From Candidatus Brachythrix odensensis (GTDB lineage: Bacteria; Chloroflexota; Anaerolineae; J036; Brachytrichaceae), in assembly GCA_016714465.1 (NCBI GenBank), contig JADKDT010000001.1, positions 1 through 64,000 on the forward strand: a stretch of 64,000 nucleotides of DNA, given 5' to 3'. The notes beneath the pieces were generated by a model, which did not search any database, was not told the origin of the DNA, and saw only the letters and a list, made by a program, of their open reading frames with translations. Every line of letters begins with the position of its first letter. Within the stretch, counting starts at the first letter, position 1. Shown piece after piece: positions 33,900 through 47,400 of the stretch. Made by a program: the position numbers and the translations under genes.

Positions 33900-34610
33900 A
33901 TCAGGCAGCGTCACAATCGCCCCCGCCTTGTATTCGTGGCTGCCCTCGCGGCCCATGACGAAGACGCGGCCCGCGCCCATGACCTCCCACGGCTCGCCCG
34001 GGCGACCGACCAACGCAGTGTTCTCATCCACGCCCAGCGCATAGGCGTTGGCGTTCAGGCCGCGGCGAAGAGTTGCCACGGCGATGTTGCGGGCTGGCAG
34101 CCGGTCGAAGTGGGGGAGGAGCAGACAGTCTGGCAGCAGCCCGAATGCGCGCCCCAGATGGGGCGTGAGCGAGAAGCGCTCGGGCAGGTAATCGCCCAGG
34201 ATCATCGCCCCGGCGCTGCAGCCCGCCAGCGAGGCGCCGGCGGCGCGGGCTTCGAGCGCGGCCGCCCACAGCGCGGAGCCGTCCAACGTGCGGTGTAGAT
34301 AACCAGGATTTCCGCCCGAGAAGTAGATCAGGTCGGCGGCCCGGACGGCCGCCGCGTGGGCGGCATCATCGGCGCCGGCCCGATCGATGACGGGCAGGGA
34401 CGTCGCGTCAGCGCCCAGGCGGGTGAAATGGTCGACTCCCATCCGCATCCATTTGCCCACGCTAGCCGGGCCCTCCTGTCCGGCGGCGGTCGGCAGACAG
34501 ACCACCCGCGGGCGCGGCTTGCCGGCCGCCGCCAGCAGGCGCAGGTCGATGGCATCCATCACGGCAAGGTACTCGCCGGAACCAAGCAGGGCGATGAGGC
34601 TCGAAGTCAT
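33885..34610 (-). CDS. Peptidase S51-family (cyanophycinase / dipeptidase E-like) protein
   Basis: A 241-residue protein with the class I glutamine-amidotransferase-like fold of family S51. The nucleophile is Ser132 in AGCSAGAM, preceded by YFSGGNPG (96-103), and followed by HFDRL and GVDENTAL (family glutamate region). Members cleave Asp-X dipeptides or cyanophycin-derived beta-aspartyl peptides in the cytoplasm. It lacks the length and extra motifs of true cyanophycinase, so a dipeptidase or an uncharacterised amidase is as likely. Its stop lies inside a long hairpin arm, and its start abuts a family-A element, with the GAAGTCATCC flank of that element overlapping the start codon. Confidence 0.8.
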   Translation of the reverse strand: MTSSLIALLGSGEYLAVMDAIDLRLLAAAGKPRPRVVCLPTAAGQEGPASVGKWMRMGVDHFTRLGADATSLPVIDRAGADDAAHAAAVRAADLIYFSGGNPGYLHRTLDGSALWAAALEARAAGASLAGCSAGAMILGDYLPERFSLTPHLGRAFGLLPDCLLLPHFDRLPARNIAVATLRRGLNANAYALGVDENTALVGRPGEPWEVMGAGRVFVMGREGSHEYKAGAIVTLPDQPRG

Positions 34611-34620
34611 CCTGGAATCT

Positions 34621-34675
34621 GAATGGCGGGATCACCCTCCCCGCGCGAAGCGCGGGGAGGGTGATCCCGCCATTC
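34621..34675. repeat. Family-A palindromic element, copy 4
   Basis: A 26-bp perfect stem with a GAA loop; the arm differs from copy 3 by compensated changes (GGCGGGATCA against GGCGAGATCA on both sides). It directly follows the GNAT gene stop and lies 10 nt from the S51 start codon; the shared flank GAAGTCATCC is at 34607-34616. Confidence 0.85.
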
Positions 34676-35113
34676 TCATGTGTATCGAATGAGCGTGACA
34701 CCTTCGGCGTCCTGTTCCGCCCGGACAAAGCCGCACTTCTCGAGGACGCGGATCGAGCCCAGGTTGTGGTGGACGGCGAAGGCATGCAGCGGGCGGGTTG
34801 TCTCGATGGCGAGGAAGGCCTCGAGCGCGCGGGTGGCGATGCCCCGGCCCCAGAATTCGCGGCCGAGCCAATAGCCGACCTCGCGCTCGCCCGAATGGAT
34901 GAAGCTGACGATGTTGCCCGCCACCGCGCCGTCGCACAGGATGGTCCGGGCGAATCCAGCCGGATTTACCAGCACGCGGGTCCTCCAATGGATATGGAAG
35001 GCCTCACGCTCGCGCGCGGGGAAATCCGCCATCGTGTTGGCGATGGGGTCGCGCTGCTGCTCAAAGAAGACTGGGAGATCGTCTTCGGTGACGGGGCGGA
35101 GGCGGACATCCAT
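34676..35113 (-). CDS. GNAT-family N-acetyltransferase (RimJ/RimL-like)
   Basis: A 145-residue acetyltransferase. The acetyl-CoA-binding motif is seen in REFWGRGIATRALEAFL (85-101, with the R/Q-x-x-G-x-G/A pattern), after VGYWLG, and the C-terminal NLGSIRVLEKCGF block (117-129) is typical of the RimJ/RimL-type branch that acetylates protein N-termini or small molecules. The start at 35113 gives a normal family length. It is upstream of the S51 gene on the same strand, but a perfect hairpin lies between them. Substrate unknown. Confidence 0.88.
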   Translation of the reverse strand: MDVRLRPVTEDDLPVFFEQQRDPIANTMADFPAREREAFHIHWRTRVLVNPAGFARTILCDGAVAGNIVSFIHSGEREVGYWLGREFWGRGIATRALEAFLAIETTRPLHAFAVHHNLGSIRVLEKCGFVRAEQDAEGVTLIRYT

Positions 35114-35455
35114 GTTTGCGGTGATAGGTGGAGTTTAGCAGGACGCGTATTTGTCGCATGCGGCAGCCAACCCTGTGATTAATCCGCGACAGGCGCGTTA
35201 ACCGGGTGAAGCAACGATGCGCATCGCTGGTGGTCGGATGCCCCTTGCGCGTTCAGGGCTCTTCCCTACAATGACTTGGGTCCAAGGTCTGCCCCTCCCG
35301 CCTCCAATGCGCCGCAGGCCGACAGGACAGCCGCGCGCCGTAATCTCCGTGTTCCGCGCGCGAGCACGCTCGATGGTCGTCAGCCACGCCTGGCACGCCG
35401 GAGCGCTCAGAACGCCCCCGGCTGCGTTATTGACCGCCATGGATAAGGACCCGCG
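35114..35455 (+). promoter_or_regulatory. Gene-free leader and promoter region of the first giant gene
   Basis: This 342-base stretch holds a TTGCGC (35245-35250), 16-nt spacer and TACAAT (35267-35272) pair, leaving a leader of about 180 nt before the giant gene. The leader has no recognised riboswitch. An AAGGA site precedes the ATG. Nothing else stands out. Confidence 0.4.
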
Positions 35456-38400
35456 ATGCGACATCTGATCCGAATCGTCGCCGCCGCCGTCGGCGTATTG
35501 GCAGCCTGCGTGATGCTGGCCGGCAGGGCGCGGGCCGACACCTATCCGGTCAACGATCCATCCGACCTGCCCGACGCATCGGTCGGCGATAACGTGTGCG
35601 CCACGGCGGCCGGCACCTGCACCTTGCGGGCGGCCGTCCAGGAGGCAAACGCCCATGCCGGCCCGGACAGCATCAGCCTGCCGGCTGGAACCTACATCCT
35701 GACCCGCACCGGGGCGTATGAGGCCAGCGCGCTTACGGGCGATCTTGATCTGCGCGACACGCTGACGATCACCGGCGCCGGGCGGACCGCGACGATCATC
35801 GATGGGAATCTCAACGATCGGATATTCGACGTTTTTCCTGCGGTCAGCAACGCGCCCATGACGGCGACGCTGACCGGGTTGACCTTCCGCCGCGGCGGCA
35901 ATATTGGCACCGGCTGCGGGATGGACATCACCGGCGCGCAGACTCGGGTCTTCCTGTCCCAGATCGACATCCGGGATGGCGCCTGTCCGTCCAACTTTGG
36001 CTATGGCGGGATTTACTTCTACAACGCTTTTCTGTTGTCACTCAACGATGTCATCATCGACAACAACGCCGGCTACTATGGCGGCGGCGTGTATCAGTAC
36101 TATGGGCAGGTCTTTATCAGCGGCACGCTGATCAGCAACAACTCGGGCGCGAACGGGGCGGGCGCGCAATTGAGCAACGGCTTCGTCAGCATCACCCGAA
36201 GCGCCATCGTCGACAACCGGGCGACCAGCTACGGGGGCGGCCTGTATCTGGCCGGCGTCAACGGCGGGATCACCCAGACGACGATCGCCGGCAACAGCGC
36301 CACGGGTAACGGCGGTGGCGTCTATCTTTCCTTGTCTGCCGCCTTGCTGTTTGGCTGGGACACCATTGCCCGCAATACCAGCGCGGGGCAGGGTGGCGGC
36401 GCGTATGTGTCCTCTGACGGGATGAAAATCCGTGGGACGCTGATCGGGGCCAATGCCGCCCCCAGCGGGCAGGATGTCTATTGCTCTTCCACGCTGACAT
36501 CGCTGGGTTACAACCTCATCGGCAACACTACGTCCTGCGGCGGCAGCTACTACACCGCTGGCAGCGGCGACATCGTCAACGTCAACCCCGGTGTAGGCGC
36601 CGCGGTGCCGCTGGCGGGCACGCGGGTGGTCCCGCTGGTGTATGGCAGCCCGGCCATCGACACGGGCGGCGCGGGCTGCCCGGCGCTCGATCAGCGCAAC
36701 CAGCCGCGCCCGGCGGACGGTGACGGGGATGGCTCCGCGGCCTGCGACATCGGGGCCTACGAGAAGCAAGGGCCGGGCGAGCTGAGCCTGGCCGGGGCCG
36801 TCTACGCCGACACCAACCTGAATAGCCTGTGGGATCCCGGCGTCGATCCGGGCCTGCCCGGCGTGACCGTCACCCTGGCCGAGCTGGGCGGCGGGAGCGT
36901 CATGACCGGCGGCACGGGGGCTGATGGCAGTTTTGCGTTTGGCGCGTTGACGACGGGGACCTGGGTGCTGCGCGCGTTCCAGCCGGCGGGTTTCGACGAC
37001 GGCGTCGATGCGTTGGGCACGGCCGGGGGCGTCCTGGGGAATGACGTTTTCACCGTCAGCCTGGTCGCCGCGACGCCGGCCCTGTCGTACACATTTGGCG
37101 AATACCCGTTTGCGGCGGTGTCGGGGACGGTGTATCTGGACCAGGACGGGAATGGCATCTACAACCCGCCGGCCGACAGCGGTCTGACTGGGGTGGGGTT
37201 GACCCTGCAGGGGACTTCAAACAAGGGTCAGCCGGTGCTGCTCAACACCAGTACCTATAACCAGGGCGGCTTCAACTTCTTTCCAGTGCCGCCCGGCGTC
37301 TACACCCTGACCGAGGCTCAGCCGGGCAGCTATTTCGATGGCGACGAGATCGTCGGCTCCGGCGGTGGGGCGATCGCGGGCGCCGGGCCGAACTTTGACA
37401 TGATCGCCAACATCCCGGTCACCTATGGCGTGCCCGTCACCGGGTATCTCTTTGCCGAAATGGGTAGCCGGAATGTCTCGGCGTTTGTGTACGCGGACTG
37501 GAACGGCAACGGCAGCTACGGGGATTCCGAGATGGGCCTGGGCGGGCAGCAGATTCGCCTGACGGGGGTGACCTACCGCGGCGGGATCGTCTCGCAAACG
37601 CTGCCAACCAACGCTTCGGGCAGCGCCAGTTTCTCCGGCCTTGCGCCCGGGGTGTATACCCTGACCGAGACCCAGCCGCTGACCTGGGCCGACGGCCTCG
37701 ACAGCGTGACCGGGGCCGGGATCGCCGGAAATGACATCGTGACCGGGATCGCTTTGACCGGCACGTCGATCTCTGCCTCCGCCCAGTTTGGCGAGCTGGT
37801 CCCCGGCCTGTCCGGCGTCGTCTACGTCGACGCGGATGCGAACGGCCGGTATGGGAGCGAAACTGGCCTGACGGGCGTGAGCGTGTGGCTGAGCGGCGTG
37901 ACCGAGTCCGGCGCGGGCGAGTGGATGACGACGACGACCGATTCGCGCGGCCGGTTCTTTTTCAGATCGGTCCAGACCGGGACCTACGCCCTGAGCGAAC
38001 AGCAGCCGGCCGGCCTGCTGGACGGCTTTGAGCAGGTTGGCGCGGGCGGCGGGATCAGCGGCGCCATCGACACCGACACCATCAGCGGAATCGTTTTCAC
38101 CCCGACGACGGCGGCGGGCCGGCCCGACGCAGCCGCGGGCAACACGTTTGGCGAGGTTGTGGCATCGAGTCTCGAGGGCTTCGTCTACCTCGATGCCGAC
38201 AACAACCAGAGCCTGACCTATTCCGGTTCCTGCCCGGCATCCTGCGACCCGCCCATTTTCGGCGTGACGATCGTGCTGACCGGCGTCAACGATGCAGGCC
38301 AGAGCATCTGGATGACGACAACAACGACGACCGGGACGATTCCGTTCTACTCGTATATCGGCGCGCGGTATGCGTTCACACCGTTACGGCCGGGCGCCTA

Positions 38401-41400
38401 CAGCGTGATTGAGCTGCAACCGCTGGACTACAACGATGGCCCGCTCAACTACGGCAGTCCCTATGCCCTGGTCGGCGATAACCGTTTCGATGCCATCCTC
38501 CTGGTCCCCGGGACGCAGGGCGGGCGCTACAACTTTGGCGAGTACCCGCCCGGGCTGGGGGGCTACATTTACCAGGACTCCAACAACGACGGGATCTACC
38601 AGTACAGCCGCGACAGTTCGTTGAGCGGCGTGGGTGTCACCCTGACCTGGCGGACGATCACCGGGGCAAGCGGCTCGAGCACAGCGCAAACAAGCTACAC
38701 GGGAAGGTATGTCTTCAGCGGACTGGTCACTGGCACCTACACCCTCACCGAGCTGCAGCCCGGCTACTACGCCGACGGGCGCGAGAGCGTTCCCACCCTC
38801 CCGGCTGTCGTCGGCAACGACATCTACGCCGGCATCGCCTACACACCCGGGGCGGGCGGCGGCGGCTTCAACTTTGGCGAGCTCTCGCCGGGCGCCATCA
38901 CCGTCAGAGTGTTCTATGACCGCAACGCCAACGGCGTCTACGATAACAACGATACCGGCATCACGGGTATCACCGTGACCCTGACCGGCACGACCGATGT
39001 GGGCTACCCGATCGGCCCGATCGTGCTGAACAGCGGGCCTGGCAGCAACTCCGTCTCGTTTAATCCGCTTGGGCCGGGCGTCTATTCACTTGTCGAGACT
39101 CAACCGAGCGGCTATGTCGATGGCGCGTCGATCATCGGCACGTATTTCGGCGGGATGCCCGGGCTCAATCGGATCGATGCGGTGACGATCGTCACGCCTG
39201 GCTTCGGCGGCAGCGGCTATGCCTTTACCGAGCAGAAGGTGGGCCTGTCCGGGTTCCTGTATCAGGATGCCAACAACAACCGCTTCCACGATGACAGCGA
39301 GTACAGCTTCAACCAGGTAACGGTCGCGCTGAGCGGCACCGGCGGCTCCGCCCTCTTCTCGACGACCCTGTCGGGCTATGACGGTTTCTATCTCTTCAGC
39401 GGCGTTCCGTCCGGGACGTATCAGATCACCACGACCCAGTATTCGTCGTATCTTGACAGCTTCGACCAACCCGGGGCCATCGACGGCGTCCCGAGCGGGA
39501 TGAGCGGGACGCTGGGGACCGACAGAATCAGCGCCATCGGGTATCCCGCCGGAGGGGTCGGGCTGAACTACAACTTTGGCGATATCGCTCCATCGCGCAT
39601 CCGCGGCTCGGTTTATCAGGATCTGAACACCAACGCGATTTTCGACTCGGGCGCCACGCCCTATGAGACTGGCATCCGCTACGTGTCGGTGACCCTGACC
39701 GGCGCCGACGACGCGGGCGCGTCGGTGCTCTTCACCCGGGTGACCGACGTCAACGGCGCGTTTGACTTCGACACGCTCCGGCCCGGGCTGTACATCCTGA
39801 CCGAGACCCAGCCGGCGGGTTACGCCGATGGCGGCGAGCAGAACAACTATCCGTGGGCGGCCCAATACAGCAATGACCGTTTTGAGGGCATCACCATCAC
39901 AATACCCGGCGCGAATGTCGCGGGCTTCAATTTCGGCGAGCTGCTCAACGGCCTGTATGGCTACGTCTTCTCCGATATCAACAATGACGGGGTGAATACC
40001 AACGGCTACGACACGGCCATCAGCAATGCCCGGGTGGCCCTGAGCGGCACAACGATCTTTGGTCAGCCCGTCTACAGCGTCACGCTCAGCGACTTTCGCG
40101 GTCGCTTCCTCTTCAACCGGCTGGTCACCGGCACCTACGTCCTCACCGAGACCCAGCCGGCTGGCTATCTGGATGGTATCGACACCGCCGGGAGCCTTGG
40201 CGGTTCGGCGTCCAGCCTGGCCGGCGGGGATGACATCCTGTCCGGCATCGTCATCACCGACGGCAGCTATGGCCGCAACTACCTCTTCGGCGAGCTGCCA
40301 CCCGCCCAGATCAACGGGTATGTCTTTCTTGATCTCAATGCCGATGGCTTCAAGGTCTTCAGCGAGCCCGGGATTCAGGGCGTCACGATGACGCTGTCGG
40401 GGATCGACGATCGCGGCCAGATGACGACGGTGGTCACGACGACCTACGCCTCCGGGCAGTTCTTCTTCGCCAACATCCGGCCGGGGAACTACGCCATCAG
40501 CGAAACGCAGCCGGCGGGCTATCTGGACGGGCTTGACCGCAACCGCACCGGCGTGCTGGGGACGGTCAATGACTACTTCGACAATATCGTGGTTGCGCCG
40601 GGGACGACCTACGCCACCTACTACTTTGGCGAGTCCGGCAGCTTCTTCAGCGGCGCGGTGTATGCCGACAAGAATAACAACGGCGCGCGGGATGTCAACG
40701 AATCCGGTATTCAGTATGTGACGATCCATCTCAGCGGCACGCGCAGCGACAACGGCGCGACGGTCGGGCAGGCGACCCAAACCGACAGCGCCGGGGTGTA
40801 TCAGTTTGTCAACGTGCCCAACGGCACATATACCCTCACCGAGCTCCAGCCCGCCGCCTGGTTTGACGGGCGCGAAACGCTCGGTGCGGGCGCGGGCGGC
40901 GTGATTTCAGGCAATGACCGTTTCATCTCGCTCACGATGAGCGGCCCGGGCGGGTCCAACTACAACTTTGGCGAGATCGGACCGGCGACAGTGAATGGCT
41001 ATGTTTACATTGATCTGGGCGACGATGGAAACCGGACCGGCGAGGATCCTGGGATTGGCGGCGTGGTGCTGACCCTGCGCGGGACCGACTATGTCAGCGC
41101 GCCGATCCTGATGACGGCGACCACATCCCAGTATGGCGGCTACTCCTTCAGCGGGGTGCGGGCGGGCGTCTACACCCTGACCGAGGCGCAGCCGGCGGGC
41201 TACCCCGACGGCAAGGACCGGGCGAACTGCTGCGGCGCCGTGGTTGGCAACGACATCATCGCCAACATAACGATCCCGCCCGAGCTGTATGTGAGCGGAT
41301 TCGATTTTGGCGAGCGGCTCAGCGGCCTGAGCGGCTACGTGTATCGCGACGGCAACAACAATGGGTTGCGAGATGATGGTCTCGGCATTGGCCTGGGGGG

Positions 41401-44400
41401 CGTCCCGATCGACCTTAACGGGTTCACCGCGCTCGGCACGCTCGTGACCCGTTCGACCACGACGGACGGTTACGGTCTGTATTTCTTCAGCGATCTGCTG
41501 ACCGGCACGTATCGCATCTCCCAGACCTGGCAGATCCCCTACATGACGGATGGCATAGACACGTTGGGCACGCTCGGCGGCGCGCTGGGGGCCAACGATG
41601 AATTCATCGACATCGCCTTCACGCCCGGCCAGACCGGCCTCGAATACAATTTCGGCGAGTTCTATAACGCGACCATTGGCGGGAGCGTGTACTGGGACCT
41701 CAACAACGATGGCCAGAAGCAGGGTGGTGAGCCTGGCATTCTCGGGGCGACGGTCATTCTCAGCGGCGTCACCGATATCAACCAGCGCGTCCGTTTCACG
41801 ACAACCACCGGAGCGGAAGGAACGTTCTACTTCTCGACGTTGCGCCCGGGGGTCTACAGCCTGCTCGAACTGCAGCCGGCCAACTACACCGATGGCAAGG
41901 ACACACCCGGCTGGGCTGGCGGCAGCGCGGACGGCCTGGACGCCATTACCGGCATCGGTTTGGGGCCGGGCTGGAACGCCAGCGGATACCTGTTTGGCGA
42001 GCGCCAGGAGGGACTGTCCGGTTACGTCTACGCCGACCTGAACAACAACGGCGCGCGCGGGGTCGGGACCGAATCGGGCATCGGGAGCGCGCTCATCGGC
42101 CTGGCGGGCACGACGGATCTGGGCGAGCCAGTCATTCGGAACACCCTTAGTAACGGATTCGGGTTCTACGCCTTCAGCGACCTCGCCAGCGGAACCTATC
42201 GGGTCAGCGAATACCAGCCCTCCGGTGTCTTCGACGGCCTGGACGCCCTGGGCACCCTGGGCGGCGAGCTGGGCGAAGACGTCTACACGGTCACCTATGT
42301 GGCCGGCGACTACGGGGCGGAGTACAACTTTGGCGAGATCCCGCCGGCGACGCTGGCCGGACAGGTCTTCGTCGACATCAACGGCGATGGTGTCCATCAG
42401 TATGGCGAGGCGGGGATCCCCGCCGTCGCGCTTGGGCTGGCCGGGGTGGACGATCTGGGCGCCTCGGTCGTTCGCGCTGCCCTTGCCGGCGGATATGGCT
42501 ACTACACGTTTGGCAACCTGAGACCGGGTGTGTACACCCTCACTGAGATCCAGCCGGCTGGCTACACCGACGGCGCGGGAGATCGTTGGCACGCTCGGCG
42601 GGACGCCGGCGCCGCCCGACAGCATCGCGCAAATCGTGGTGGGGGTGGCCGTCTACGGTAATGGCTATGAATTTGGCGAGACCCAGACCGGGCTGGGCGG
42701 GTTCGTCTATCACGACGCGACCGCGAACGGAAGCAAGGATAACGGCGAAGCCGTGCTGCCGGGCGTCACCCTGATCCTGACCGGCACGCTGGCGGGCGGC
42801 AATCCGATCACCCGCACGGCTGTGACCGACGGCTCTGGTTTCTACGGTTTTGGCGATCTGGCCGCGGGTGCGTATCGCATCCACCAGATCCAGCCGCCGA
42901 ACTATCTTGACGGTCCGGATTCCGCCGGCGCGCAGGGCGGCGCCCCGGGCCGCTTGGCCAGGACTACATCGACGTGGCCTATGCCGGGGTCGCCTTTGGG
43001 AGCGACTACAACTTCGGCGAGTACTATCCCGGCGCGCTGGAAGGCAATGTGTTCTTCGACCTGAACGACAACGGGCGGTATGAGCATCCGGTCGACTACT
43101 GGTGGAGCCCGGAGTCGCCCATTCAGGACGGCGTCAACGTCGTGCTCACGGGCCGGAATGACCTCAGCCAGAGCCTGTGGATCACCGACACGACCAACAC
43201 CGGCGGGTTCTATCGTTTTTCGCTACTGCGCCCGGGCGTGTATACCCTGACCGAAATTCAGCGCGACGTTGACGTTGATGGCATGGATTGGGCGGCCGCC
43301 GAGCCGGGAATGGTGCTGGCAAATGACGAGGTTCGCAATATCACCCTCGGGATTGGCCAGGTCAAGCGCGCCTATTTTGGCGAGAAGCCCAGCCTGACGG
43401 GTTTTGTCTACCGCGACGACAACGAAAACGGTATCTACGAGCCGAGCCCGGCGACGGGCTGCAATTCGCCCGAGCTGGGCATCCAGTTCGTCAACCTGCA
43501 GCTCACCGGGGTCGATGTCTACAACCGGAATGTCACCCTGAATACAGCAACGTTCTACCCCGACCCGCGGGAGACGTATCGCTGCAACCAGGGCTTGTTC
43601 TACTTCGGCGGCCTGGTGACCGGCACGTATGCCCTCCGCGAGTTTCAGCCGGGCGACTTCCTTGACGGCCAGGAGACGGTGGGCACGGGCGGCGGCTTGA
43701 CGACGACCAACGACATCATCTCGCGGATCGTCTTCACGCCCGGGGTCGTCATCACCAACTACAACTTCGGCGAGCTCCGCAATGTCATCGAGGGGTCGGT
43801 GTATCTCGACGCCAACGGCAATGGGGTGAAAGAGCCCCACGAGGGCGGCGTCAACAACCCGGCGACCGTCGTGCTGCGCGGCGTCAACAATCTCGGCCAA
43901 TCCGTGTGGATGACCCGGACGACCTATGGCTCCTACCAGTTCACCGGGCTGCGGCCGGGCGTCTACACCCTGACCGAGTTGCAGCCGGCCGGGTATGCGG
44001 ACGGGCAGGAGCAGCTCGGCGCGGGCGCGGGCGGGGCGATTGGGGACAACGACCAGTTCGTGAACCTGGTCCTCGCGCCCGGCGCCATCGCCAGCGGCTA
44101 CAACTTCGGCGAGTTGATTGGCTCCAGCCTGGGCGGGCGGGTGGCCTATGTCTGGTTTGCCGGCGAGGGCAGTTACTTTGGCCAGGGGTTGGTCAGCCAA
44201 ACCATTCGCCTGAACGGCACGCTTATTCCGAGCGGCAGCCTGATCATGACGATGACGACGGATGTCAGCGGCTACTACCGCTTCAACAGCCTGCCGCCGG
44301 GCGCCTATACCGTCACCCAAATCGGCATGCCGCTTGGATACGCCGACTTTGGGGCTTTGTCCTGCCATTGGCAGGCGAGCACCCAGGGGCGAAGCATCCG

Positions 44401-47400
44401 CGGCATCCCGCTGGAGTACGGAAGCTATGTGTCCAATTGCGACTTCATGCTCGGACCGACCCTGACCGGCTACGTCTTCGCCGATCACAACGCCAATGGC
44501 GTGATCGAGTACCCCGAGGCCGGGATCAGTTTTGTTGCCGTCAGCCTGTATGGCGTGTCCTCCGATGGCGCGCCCAGCACCCGCACGGTTTCGACAAGCA
44601 CCGGCTTCTTTGCGTTTGGCGGGCTGCTGACCGGGACGTATCGCCTGGTCGAGACACAGCCCGGCGGTTTCTACGACGGCGCCGACATCCCCGGCAGCCT
44701 GGGCGGGTTGACGGGCACGGCAGCGCTTTCAGCGCTGCCAGCCTGGTCGCCGCCGATCACCAACGACATCATCGCCGGCATCGTCTTCACCCCCGGCGCG
44801 CTCGGGCAGAACTATCTGTTTGCGGAGCTGCTCCCGGCCGAACTGCGGGGCGTCGTCTACTACGACAAGGACGACACGGGGACCCTGACCCCATGTTGCA
44901 TCAGTCCGTATAACGGGCAGGACGAGGTCATCTACCCGGTCCGGGTGATCCTGGATGGGGTCAACGATCTCGGGGCGCAGGTGCTCATGACCAACCCGTA
45001 CGACTCGGGAGCCTTTGAGTTCACCGGCCTGCGGCCAGGCGTCTACACCCTGACCGAGACCCAGCCGCCCACCTATACCGACGGGATTGACAACGTGGGG
45101 AGCACGGGCGGCGTCCTTGGCAACGACCAGATCCGTTTCATCAATCTGACCTGGGGCGACCACGCCTCGGGCTACAACTTCGGCGAGCGCAAGTTCGGCA
45201 TCATTGGAACCGTCTTCGCCGATCGCAACAACAATGGCGTGTTCAACCCGCCCAATGACGGAACAGACTCGGGCATCCCGGGGGTCGTGGTCTGGCTGAC
45301 CGGGACGACCGCCATCGGCGATCCGGTCCTGATGACCACGACCAGCAGCGCGGTCGGCGCATTCTCGTTCGCCAACTTGCAGCCGGGCGTGTATACCCTG
45401 AGCGAAACGCAGCCATCCGGCTATGCCGACGGGCTCGATCGGGCCGGCACGCTGGGCGGGCTGCTGTCCAACGATCGGATCACCGGTATCGTGGTGGGTG
45501 ATCAGTCGTTCGGGCAGGATTACGCGTTCGGCGAGCTGCCGCCCAGCACGCTCTCGGGCTATGTCTACGTCGACATCAACAACGACGGCTACCGCGTCAT
45601 CGAGCCCGGGATCGCCGGCGTCACGATCACCCTGCAGGGGCAAAATGCGTTGGGCGATCCGGTCCTGATGGTGACCCGGACCGACGCACTCGGTTACTAC
45701 ATCTTCCGCAATATCCCGAACGGCAGCTATTCGCTGATCGAGACCCAGCCCAACTTCGTCGATGGCATCGACCGGGCGGGCAGCGGCGCGGGCGGGGTCA
45801 CGCTGGACGACCTGATCGTCGGGATCGGCTTCAACATCATCGCCGACGCCCGGGACTACAACTTTGGTGAGCGGCCCTCGGCCCTGTCTGGACACGTGTT
45901 CTGGGATGAGAACGGGAATGGCACGCGCGAGATCAGCGAGACCGGGCTCAGCCCGGCCACGCTCAGGCTGCGCGGGGTCGACTTCAACAGCCAGCCGGTC
46001 AACAAGACGACGAAGACGACCTTCGAGGGTTACTACGCCTTCGAGGCGCTGCCCGGGACGTACTGGATCGAACAGGTCCAGCCGTTCGGATATCTCAACG
46101 GGCTGGCCATTCCCGGGACGCTCGGAGGCGTGGTCTCGGGGGCCAACGTTATCACCAACATCGTGGTCGGGATCGGCGGGGCCGGGTCGGACTATGACTT
46201 CGCCGAGGTCGCCCCGACCGCCGTCGACTTGGCCGGGGCGATGGGGCTCGACCTGGCCTTCCTGCAGAGCGCCTCGATGCAGACTGACCTGGTCAACAAG
46301 GCCGGAGTCGGAAGCCCGCTGCCGGGTGCAGCGACCCTGGCTGGCTTCCCGACCCACGGGCCGACCTTCGCCTATCTCGGCACGGGGAACATGCTCTTCG
46401 CCGACCAGCCCAACTCAGGGCCGAACACGTTCGGGCTGGGCGACTACGCCCGCTGGCCCTGACCTTCACCGTGCCGACCACCGCGACCTGCATGTCGATG
46501 GACTTCGCCTTCTTCTCGGAGGAGTTCCCCGAGTTCGTCGGCTCGCAGTTCAACGACACCTTCGACGCGTTTGTCGATGGCCAGCCGATCGCCCGCGACC
46601 AGAACGGCAACCGGATCAGCATCAACTCGGTCTTCGGGGCGACCCCGGGGAACGCGGCCGGGACGACCTATGACGCGGCGACCCCCCGCCTGCGGTCTCG
46701 GGCGGCGCTGACCCCCGGGGCGACCAGCGTCATCACCTTCTTCGTCACGGATGTCAGCGACACGGCCTACGACAGCGCGGTCTTCATCGACAAGTTCACC
46801 TTTGGCCGGCCGGAGGGCGAGGCCTGCGTGCCGGGGGCCAACCTGCCGGTCGGGGTTGTGCTGACCAAGACCGTTGGACCGTGGCCGGAGGCGGGCAACC
46901 CTGTGTGCGCCCTCTACGGATGCGATCACGGTGGCGGCCGGGACAGAGGTCGCCTACTGCTATCGGGCGACCAACACCGGGGAATACACGTTGACGACCC
47001 ACACCTTGGTCGACGGCGCGTTCGGGTCGCTGTTCAGCCAGATGCCGCAGGAGTTGCTGCCGGGCGAGACGTTTGAGTTCATCACCAGCCGGGTGGAGAC
47101 CCAGACGACGACGAGCGTTGGGACATGGACGGGCTTGTACAGCGCGACATTCGGAGCCGCGTCAAGCGATGTGACCACGGTCACGATCCCCGGCCCGATC
47201 ATCACGCCGACCCCATCGCCGGGGAGCGCGGCGCTGATGGTGATGCCGGGCAGCGCGCAGACCTACATCACCCAGCCGATCACGGTCGCGGTGATGATCT
47301 CGGGGGTGGCGAACCTGGGCGGCTACGAGGTGACGTTGCGCTTCGACCCGAACCAGGTCACCGCGACCAGCGTCAGCCAAGGCAGCTTCCTCACCACGAC

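Noticed and set aside
36781..46215. Regular repeats suggestive of a CRISPR or satellite array
   Set aside because: The roughly 350-nt periodicity is in the coding frame and encodes SdrD-B-like domains; there are no short identical repeats with unique spacers.
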